64,000 bases of DNA, from NCBI RefSeq assembly GCF_039540195.1, contig NZ_BAABEO010000008.1, positions 62,001 to 126,000 on the forward strand, read 5' to 3'. The notes beneath the pieces are model-generated. The model was given only the letters and a program-made list of their open reading frames with translations, had not been told where the DNA came from and searched no databases. This document shows positions 59,024 through 64,000 of the stretch, in pieces (position 1 is the stretch's first letter; each line of letters opens with the position of its first letter). The translations under genes and the position numbers were made by a program. This stretch comes from Zafaria ginkgonis (GTDB lineage: Bacteria; Actinomycetota; Actinomycetes; Actinomycetales; Micrococcaceae).

Positions 59024-60904
59024 TTAGTCCTCCTGCTCCCATTCCGGGGTCATCCCGCGGGCGATCTGGATTTCGTCGTTGCTGACGCCGGAGGGGACCA
59101 TCGGCCACACCATGGAGTCACGGCTGACGACGAAGTCGATGACCACCGGGCGGTCGTTGATGGCCAGCGCCTGCTGGATGGTCGCGTCGATGTCCTCGTC
59201 GCGTTCGCAACGCAGGCCGACGCAGCCGTAGGCGTCCGCCAGCTTCACGAAGTCGGGCACGCGCACGGTGCCGTGGCCGGTGTTCAGGTCGGTGTTCGAG
59301 TACCGCTCGTCGTAGAACAGGGTCTGCCACTGGCGGACCATGCCCAGCGACGAGTTGTTGATGATCGCCACCTTGATCGGGATGTTGTTGATGACGCAGG
59401 TGGCCAGTTCCTGGTTGGTCATCTGGAAGCAGCCGTCGCCGTCGATGGCCCAGACCACGCGGTCCGGGTTGCCGACCTTGGCACCCATGGCGGCGGGCAC
59501 GGAGTACCCCATGGTGCCCAGGCCGCCGGAGTTCAGCCACTGGCGCGGGCGCTCGTACTTGACGAACTGCGCCGACCACATCTGGTGCTGGCCGACGCCG
59601 GCGACGTAGACGCCCTCCGGTCCGGTCAGCGCGCCGATGCGCTCGATGACGTGCTGCGGCGCGGAGAGGCCGTCGGCCGGCTGGGTGAAGCCGATCGGGT
59701 AGGTCTCGCGCAGCCGGTTCAGCATGGCCCACCACTCGTCCAGGCGCGGGGCGCCGTCCTCGGCGAAGCGGGTGCGGCAGGCATCGGCCAGTTCGGGGAT
59801 GATCTCCTTCACCGAGCCGACGATCGGGATGTCGGCGGTGCGGTTCTTGGAGATCTCGGCCGGGTCGATGTCCGCGTGGATGACCTTCGCGAACGGAGCG
59901 AAGGTGCTCAGCACGCCGGTGACGCGGTCATCGAAGCGGGCACCGAGGGTGATCAGCAGGTCGGACTGCTGCAGCGCGGTCACCGCGGAGACGGACCCGT
60001 GCATGCCGGGCATGCCGACGTGCTGCTGGTGCGAATCCGGGAAGGCGCCGCGGGCCATCAGGGTGGTGACCACCGGGGCTCCGACGAGCTCGGCAAGCTC
60101 GCGCAGCTCCGCGGTCGCCTCGCCCTTGATGACGCCGCCGCCGACGTAGAAGACCGGGCGCTCGGCCGCGGCGATCAGCTTGGCGGCCTCGCGCACCTGC
60201 TTGGCGTGGCCGCGCACGACGGTGCGGTAGCCGGGCAGGTCGATCTTCGGCGGCCAGGAGAAGTGGGTCTTGGCCTGCTGCGCGTCCTTGGTGATGTCCA
60301 CCAGGACCGGTCCCGGGCGTCCGGTCGCCGCGATGTGGAACGCGGAGGCGAGGACGCGGGGGATGTCGTCGGCCTTGGTCACCAGGAAGGAGTGCTTGGT
60401 GATCGGCATGGTGATGCCGACGATGTCCGCTTCCTGGAAGGCGTCGGTGCCGATGAACTGGCTGTTGACCTGGCCGGTGATGGCGACCATCGGGACCGAG
60501 TCCATGTGGGCGTCGGCGATGGCGGTGACCAGGTTGGTGGCGCCCGGGCCGGAGGTGGCGATGCACACGCCCACTTCCCCGGTGACCATGGCGTAGCCCT
60601 GTGCGGCGTGGCCGGCTCCCTGTTCGTGGCGCACCAGGATGTGGTTGATCCGGGTGGAGTCCATGAGGGGGTCGTAGGTGGGGAGGATGGCCCCACCCGG
60701 CAACCCGAAGACGTCTGTGACGCCGAGTTCTTCCAATGAGCGGACGATGGCTTGTGAGCCAGTCATCTCCGTGGGTGCAACGATGTTGTTCGAGCCCTGG
60801 ACCGGGTTCGACGCATCCACGACGGAAGAGACAGGAGTGGCATCCTTGGCACGGCCGGCGGCTTGGGCCACCAGCGACGGGCTGGCGGGTGTTCCGTTAC
60901 TCAT
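59024..60904 (-). CDS. ilvB: Acetolactate synthase large (catalytic) subunit
   Basis: Thiamine-diphosphate enzyme joining pyruvate with pyruvate or 2-oxobutyrate. 626 aa, with about 50 Ala/Ser-rich residues before the catalytic domain. Catalytic Glu in LVRHEQGAGHAAQGYA; FAD and central region; ThDP/Mg motif AIDGDGCFQMTNQELA..NN at about 475-500. Start ATG at 60904 has AAGGAAG 7 nt upstream; the longer frame to 60937 is not needed. Transcription passes through an attenuator and leader peptide upstream. Confidence 0.96.
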   Translation of the reverse strand: MSNGTPASPSLVAQAAGRAKDATPVSSVVDASNPVQGSNNIVAPTEMTGSQAIVRSLEELGVTDVFGLPGGAILPTYDPLMDSTRINHILVRHEQGAGHAAQGYAMVTGEVGVCIATSGPGATNLVTAIADAHMDSVPMVAITGQVNSQFIGTDAFQEADIVGITMPITKHSFLVTKADDIPRVLASAFHIAATGRPGPVLVDITKDAQQAKTHFSWPPKIDLPGYRTVVRGHAKQVREAAKLIAAAERPVFYVGGGVIKGEATAELRELAELVGAPVVTTLMARGAFPDSHQQHVGMPGMHGSVSAVTALQQSDLLITLGARFDDRVTGVLSTFAPFAKVIHADIDPAEISKNRTADIPIVGSVKEIIPELADACRTRFAEDGAPRLDEWWAMLNRLRETYPIGFTQPADGLSAPQHVIERIGALTGPEGVYVAGVGQHQMWSAQFVKYERPRQWLNSGGLGTMGYSVPAAMGAKVGNPDRVVWAIDGDGCFQMTNQELATCVINNIPIKVAIINNSSLGMVRQWQTLFYDERYSNTDLNTGHGTVRVPDFVKLADAYGCVGLRCERDEDIDATIQQALAINDRPVVIDFVVSRDSMVWPMVPSGVSNDEIQIARGMTPEWEQED

Positions 60905-60938
60905 AGGAGTCTTCCTTCTCTTCTCTGCATTCTGCACA

Positions 60939-60977
60939 TAAAAAAACCCCCTCGGCCTTGCGGCGTCAGTGGGGTTT
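60939..60977 (-). terminator. ilvBNC attenuator (leader terminator)
   Basis: On the minus strand AAACCCC ... GGGGGTTT with an inner GCC-gcaa-GGC, followed by TTTTTT, located 29 nt after the leader-peptide stop and 35 nt before ilvB. The one clear T-run terminator in the window, as expected of transcription attenuation. Confidence 0.85.
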
Positions 60978-61005
60978 GCGCGTCACCGGGTCCCTATCAA
61001 GGGGC

Positions 61006-61053
61006 CTAGGCCACGCGCTTGATAACGACTAGTACGGTGTTGCGGATCTGCAT
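61006..61053 (-). CDS. ilvB operon leader peptide
   Basis: A 15-codon frame reading MQIRNTVLVVIKRVA then TAG. Positions 6-11 are Thr-Val-Leu-Val-Val-Ile, codons for the end products of the pathway, the classical design of a branched-chain attenuator peptide. The ATG is 7 nt after a -10 like box GAGACT (61061-61066), so it is read from a leaderless mRNA. Ribosome stalling when Val/Leu/Ile are scarce should prevent the hairpin at 60939-60977. Confidence 0.88.
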   Translation of the reverse strand: MQIRNTVLVVIKRVA

Positions 61054-61060
61054 GCCACTC

Positions 61061-61090
61061 AGTCTCCCCGTCCTAGGCGAGTACTGTCAA
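61061..61090 (-). promoter_or_regulatory. ilvB leader promoter
   Basis: TTGACA (61085-61090) and GAGACT (61061-61066) with an 18-bp spacer on the minus strand; transcription would begin at or near the leader ATG. Confidence 0.65.
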
Positions 61091-61123
61091 CACGCACCCC
61101 CTGCGTCTCACAATGCGGACAAG

Positions 61124-61156
61124 CCGTCCGATGGCTGGACACCAGCCATCGGACGG
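61124..61156 (-). terminator. Terminator after ilvD
   Basis: CCGTCCGATGGCTGG-aca-CCAGCCATCGGACGG, perfect 15-bp stem 9 nt past the ilvD stop. Confidence 0.85.
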
Positions 61157-61165
61157 CCCGTTCCG

Positions 61166-62866
61166 CTAGCCGCAGTACGCGCCGGTGCTGGCGGAATTGA
61201 CCAGCTTCGCGTACTTGGCCAGGACACCCGTGGTGAACTTCGCCGGCAGCGGCTCCCAGCCGACCTTGCGCGCTTCGAGCTCCGCCGGCTCGACCAGCAG
61301 GTCGAAGCTGCGGGCGGCGATGTCGACGCGGATGCGGTCGCCGTCCTTCACGAAGGCGATCGGGCCGCCGTCGACGGCCTCCGGCGCGACGTGCCCGATG
61401 CACAGGCCCGTGGTGCCGCCGGAGAAGCGGCCGTCGGTGAGCAGCAGGACGTCCTTGCCCAGGCCGGCGCCCTTGATCGCGCCGGTGATGGCGAGCATCT
61501 CGCGCATGCCCGGGCCGCCCTTGGGCCCCTCGTAGCGGATGACCACCACGTCGCCGGCCTTGATCGCGCCGTTGTCCAGCGCGTCCAGCGCGCCCTGCTC
61601 GCGCTCGAACACGCGGGCGGTGCCCTCGAAGACGTCGGCGTCGAAGCCGGCGCTCTTGACGACGGCGCCTTCCGGGGCCATGGAGCCGTGCAGGATGGTG
61701 ATGCCGCCGGTCTTGTGGATCGGGTTGTCCATGGCGCGCAGGATCTTGCCGTCCACGTCCGGCGGGTTGATCTCGGCCAGGTTCTCCGCCACGGTCTTGC
61801 CGGTGACGGTGAGGCAGTCGCCGTGCAGCAGGCCGGCGTCGAGCAGGGCCTTCATGATCACCGGCACGCCGCCGATCTTGTCGACGTCGGTCATCACGTA
61901 GCGGCCGAACGGCTTCAGGTCGCCCAGGTGCGGGATCTTGTCGCCGATGCGGTTGAAGTCGTCGAGGGTCAGCTCCACTTCGGCTTCGCGGGCGATCGCC
62001 AGCAGGTGCAGCACGGCGTTGGTGGAGCCGCCGAAGGCCATCGTGACGGCGATGGCGTTCTCGAACGCCTTCTTGGTCATGATGTCGCGGGCGCGGATGC
62101 CCTTGCGCAACAGTTCAACGACGGCCTCGCCGGAGGCGCGCGCGAACATGTCGCGGCGGCGGTCGGCCGAGGGCGGGGCCGCGGAGCCGGGCAGGGACAT
62201 GCCCAGCGCCTCGCCGATGCAGGCCATGGTGTTGGCGGTGTACATGCCGCCGCAGGCGCCTTCGCCGGGGCAAATCGCCTTTTCGATGCGGGTGAGGTCT
62301 TCCATGCTCATCTTGCCGGCGGCGCAGGCGCCGACGGCCTCGAAGGCGTCGATGAGGGTGACTTCCTTCTCCGTGCCGTCCTCCAGCTTGACCCACCCGG
62401 GCATGATGGAGCCGGCGTAGAGGAAGACCGAGGACAGGTTCAGCCGCGCGGCGGCCATGAGCATGCCGGGCAGGGACTTGTCGCAGCCGGCGAGCAGGAC
62501 GGAGCCGTCCAGGCGCTCGGCCATCATGACCGTTTCCACCGAGTCGGCGATGACCTCGCGCGAGACCAGGGAGAAGTGCATGCCCTCGTGGCCCATGGAA
62601 ATGCCGTCGGAGACGGAAATGGTCCCGAACTGCATCGGGAAGCCGCCCCCGGCGTGGACGCCTTCCTTGGCGCCCTGGGCCAACCGGTTCAGGGAGAGGT
62701 TGCAGGGGGTGATCTCGTTCCAGGAGCTGGCGATGCCGATCTGCGGCTTGGCGAAATCGTCGTCGCCCATGCCGACGGCACGGAACATGCCACGGGCGGG
62801 CGCCGCGTGGATGCCGTCGGTCACCACGCGGCTACGGGGCTTGATGTCTGGAGTGTTTTCGGTCAT
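61166..62866 (-). CDS. ilvD: Dihydroxy-acid dehydratase
   Basis: Third shared step of valine/isoleucine synthesis. 566 aa. Iron-sulfur cysteines in CNLSLN, LLAGCDKSLPGML and GEGACGGMYTANTMACIGEA; carbamylated-lysine region VTLIDAFEAVG; C-terminal TDGRFSGGTTGLCIGHVAPEA. Start ATG at 62866 lies 7 nt after TAAAGT (62874-62879), probably leaderless; the upstream frame to 62950 reads through promoter sequence. Separated from ilvBNC by its own terminator, so regulated apart. Confidence 0.96.
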   Translation of the reverse strand: MTENTPDIKPRSRVVTDGIHAAPARGMFRAVGMGDDDFAKPQIGIASSWNEITPCNLSLNRLAQGAKEGVHAGGGFPMQFGTISVSDGISMGHEGMHFSLVSREVIADSVETVMMAERLDGSVLLAGCDKSLPGMLMAAARLNLSSVFLYAGSIMPGWVKLEDGTEKEVTLIDAFEAVGACAAGKMSMEDLTRIEKAICPGEGACGGMYTANTMACIGEALGMSLPGSAAPPSADRRRDMFARASGEAVVELLRKGIRARDIMTKKAFENAIAVTMAFGGSTNAVLHLLAIAREAEVELTLDDFNRIGDKIPHLGDLKPFGRYVMTDVDKIGGVPVIMKALLDAGLLHGDCLTVTGKTVAENLAEINPPDVDGKILRAMDNPIHKTGGITILHGSMAPEGAVVKSAGFDADVFEGTARVFEREQGALDALDNGAIKAGDVVVIRYEGPKGGPGMREMLAITGAIKGAGLGKDVLLLTDGRFSGGTTGLCIGHVAPEAVDGGPIAFVKDGDRIRVDIAARSFDLLVEPAELEARKVGWEPLPAKFTTGVLAKYAKLVNSASTGAYCG

Positions 62867-62975
62867 GGGTCCTACTTTATGACGCCCCGGGACCCCCCAC
62901 GAACCCGTGACCCCGCCCTGCAACATTCCGGGCCGCAGGCCTGGTTCCATCCCGCAGAATCCCTTCCCCGCCTCC

Positions 62976-63148
62976 GCCGCCTAGCGTCCAGGCGACTCCC
63001 GCCCCTCGCTTCGCCCGGAGCGGGGCCCTCGCCGCCTAGCGTCCAGGCGACTCCCGCCCCTCGCTTCGCCCGGAGCGGGGCCCTCGCCGCCTAGCGTCCA
63101 GGCGACTCCCGCCCCTCGCTTCGCTCGGAGCGGGGCCCTCGCCGCCTA
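62976..63148. repeat. 55-bp tandem repeat, three copies plus a partial fourth
   Basis: Units starting GCCGCCTAGCGTCC at 62976, 63031, 63086, exact 55-bp period, with a truncated fourth start at 63141. Each holds CCCGCCCCTCGCTTCGCCC-GGAGCGGGGCC, the core of the REP-like family at 48.8 and 57.4 kb. The partial fourth unit supplies the -10 box of the next gene. Confidence 0.92.
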
Positions 63149-63152
63149 GACT
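63147..63152 (+). promoter_or_regulatory. -10 box of the 150-aa gene, at the edge of the repeat array
   Basis: TAGACT, 7 nt before the ATG at 63160; no ribosome binding site. The three preceding repeat units carry TAGCGT at the equivalent position. Confidence 0.6.
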
Positions 63153-63159
63153 TAGGGGC

Positions 63160-63612
63160 ATGGCGAACCAGAACGACGGCGCCGACGCTGCGCTCAAGGC
63201 GCACCTGCACCGGGCCTTCGATGGACAGATCCCCAATTTCGGTTCCTACAACCTGGTCTATGCGGCCGGCCGGGCGGGAGGCGCCGGAATCTTCGTCGTC
63301 GGCTACCGGCGCCAGCCCATGGAACTGCTCGTGGCGCCCCTGGACGGCCACACCCTGGCCGCTCGCGGACCCGCCGTCGCGGTGAACCTGACCAACGTCA
63401 GCCACATTGCCCAGCCGCTGGAAGGCGGGCACGAGATCGGCACCACCACCGGCCGCGTCTACCGCTTCGACGTCGCCGCCCACCCCTTGGTCGACACGGT
63501 CGACGGCGCCCGCGTCAGACTGGAGCAGGATGCGGATGCGGAGGATTTCGCCCAGTTCATGGATGAGTTCATGGCCGTGCTGGACGGCTACGCGGGCGAC
63601 CCCGAGCCCTGA
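63160..63612 (+). CDS. Hypothetical protein, 150 aa
   Basis: I do not recognise this protein. It is soluble, without signal peptide or membrane helix, slightly acidic. The first half alternates short hydrophobic strands (YNLVYAAGRAGGAGIFVVGYRR; MELLVAPLD), suggesting a beta-sandwich or cystatin-like small fold; the last 25 residues are acidic and helical (DAEDFAQFMDEFMAVLDGY). The codon pattern (strong GC at third positions) and the TAGACT box support a real gene. Convergent with the dehydrogenase, separated by repeats. Confidence 0.75.
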   Translation: MANQNDGADAALKAHLHRAFDGQIPNFGSYNLVYAAGRAGGAGIFVVGYRRQPMELLVAPLDGHTLAARGPAVAVNLTNVSHIAQPLEGGHEIGTTTGRVYRFDVAAHPLVDTVDGARVRLEQDADAEDFAQFMDEFMAVLDGYAGDPEP

Positions 63613-63620
63613 CCCCCACC

Positions 63621-63730
63621 GGAATTTTGCTACCTCCCGGGCGCACTGCCCCGGAGGTAGCAAAATTCCGGGGGGACCCGCACTTACGCGTCAGGATTCC
63701 GGCCAGGACCCGCACTTACGCGTCACAATT
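63621..63730. repeat. Perfect palindrome plus two 24-bp repeats between convergent genes
   Basis: GGAATTTTGCTACCTCC (63621-63637) and GGAGGTAGCAAAATTCC (63653-63669) form a perfect 17-bp stem. Two copies of CCCGCACTTACGCGTCA follow at 63677 and 63709, 32 bp apart. Both elements match those at 13.55-13.97 kb. Confidence 0.92.
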
Positions 63731-63739
63731 CGGGAGGGG

Positions 63740-64000
63740 TCAGAGCCTGGCGCCGGGGTGGACGAGGTTTTCGGGCTCGCGGCCCGCGGCAAGGGCCTCC
63801 AACTGGCGGCGCAGCAGCGCCACGACCCGGCGCGGGAAGGCCTCGGTGTTGCCCCCGTTGTGCGGGGTGATGAGTGCCCCGGGCATCCGCCACAGCGGAT
63901 GCTCCGCTGGCAGCGGCTCCGGATCGACGACGTCCAGGGCGCAGCGCAGCCGGCCGGTGCCGACCTCGGCGGTCAGCGCTTCGGTGTCCACCACCGGCCC
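63740..64000 (-). CDS. D-isomer-specific 2-hydroxyacid dehydrogenase, truncated by window edge
   Basis: Only the C-terminal 86 residues are present; the gene continues past base 64000. GPVVDTEALTAEVGTG is the end of the conserved NxxRGxxVDExAL segment, CALDVVDPEPLPAEHPLW the catalytic Asp/Glu part, and ITPHNGG holds the catalytic His. The PHNGG and the C-terminal PENLVHPG resemble glyoxylate/hydroxypyruvate reductase-like members. Substrate unknown. Confidence 0.85.
   Translation of the reverse strand, partial: GPVVDTEALTAEVGTGRLRCALDVVDPEPLPAEHPLWRMPGALITPHNGGNTEAFPRRVVALLRRQLEALAAGREPENLVHPGARL

Overview
The window looks like a chromosomal segment of a high-GC Gram-positive actinobacterium, most likely Micrococcales and close to Arthrobacter sensu lato (Micrococcaceae). 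The signs are very high GC, GC-rich third codon positions, DUF3515 next to ddl, a long serA with an ASB/ACT tail, a leuCD operon divergent from an IclR-type regulator, a short ilvB leader peptide, and many genes whose start codon sits 6-8 bases after a TAnnnT -10 box with no Shine-Dalgarno sequence (probable leaderless mRNAs). I see no prophage, insertion sequence, CRISPR array or rRNA.

Layout. 1-4.1 kb: a rifampicin-phosphotransferase/PEP-synthase-like enzyme cut by the left edge, a secreted SH3b-polysaccharide deacetylase, then a 64-bp tandem repeat. 4.1-9.8 kb (minus): a tightly overlapping operon for an exported cell-surface glycopolymer (ABC permease and ATPase, two GT2 glycosyltransferases, and between them a CDP-alcohol phosphotransferase with an unusual catalytic motif), next to an LCP-family glycopolymer ligase. 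10-13.5 kb: galU, coaD, an aminotransferase and a spermidine-synthase-like protein. 13.5-14 kb: a repeat-built composite palindrome. 14-19.4 kb: rsmD, recG, a DAK2 protein, a second LCP protein and a DUF3515 lipoprotein. 19.4-25.8 kb (minus): leuC-leuD, then murA-plsC-gpsA-ddl (wall and phospholipid precursors). 26-31.3 kb: an IclR (LtbR/NdgR-type) regulator, thiL and two dynamin-like GTPases. 31.4-34.3 kb: two identical tRNA-Glu genes, a tRNA-like relic, tRNA-Gln, a HAD phosphatase and gltX. 34.3-40.8 kb (minus): a two-component pair, an FAH-family hydrolase, galE, ilvE and leuB. 41-46.2 kb (plus): a second two-component pair followed by a MacB-type ABC transporter. 46.3-50.4 kb: a PduO-type cobalamin adenosyltransferase, a BCCT betaine transporter and metG. 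50.7-55.4 kb (minus): a xylose/ribose-type ABC importer with a ROK repressor. 55.5-62.9 kb (minus): serA, ilvBNC behind an attenuator, and ilvD. The right end holds a 55-bp tandem repeat, a small unknown protein, more repeats and a truncated 2-hydroxyacid dehydrogenase.

How it fits together. Almost the whole branched-chain amino acid pathway is here (ilvB, ilvN, ilvC, ilvD, ilvE, leuB, leuC, leuD; leuA is not). It appears to be under two controls: attenuation through a leader peptide rich in Val/Leu/Ile for ilvBNC, and a shared near-palindromic operator at leuC/iclR and at leuB. Envelope genes are the other theme: murA, ddl, plsC, gpsA, galU, galE, two LCP proteins, a deacetylase and the glycopolymer export operon.

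The most distinctive feature is the set of intergenic repeats, at least five families, placed almost only behind stop codons or between convergent genes. Two strong biological leads are the glycopolymer operon, with a CDP-alcohol phosphotransferase whose fourth motif aspartate is histidine, and the paired dynamin-like GTPases.
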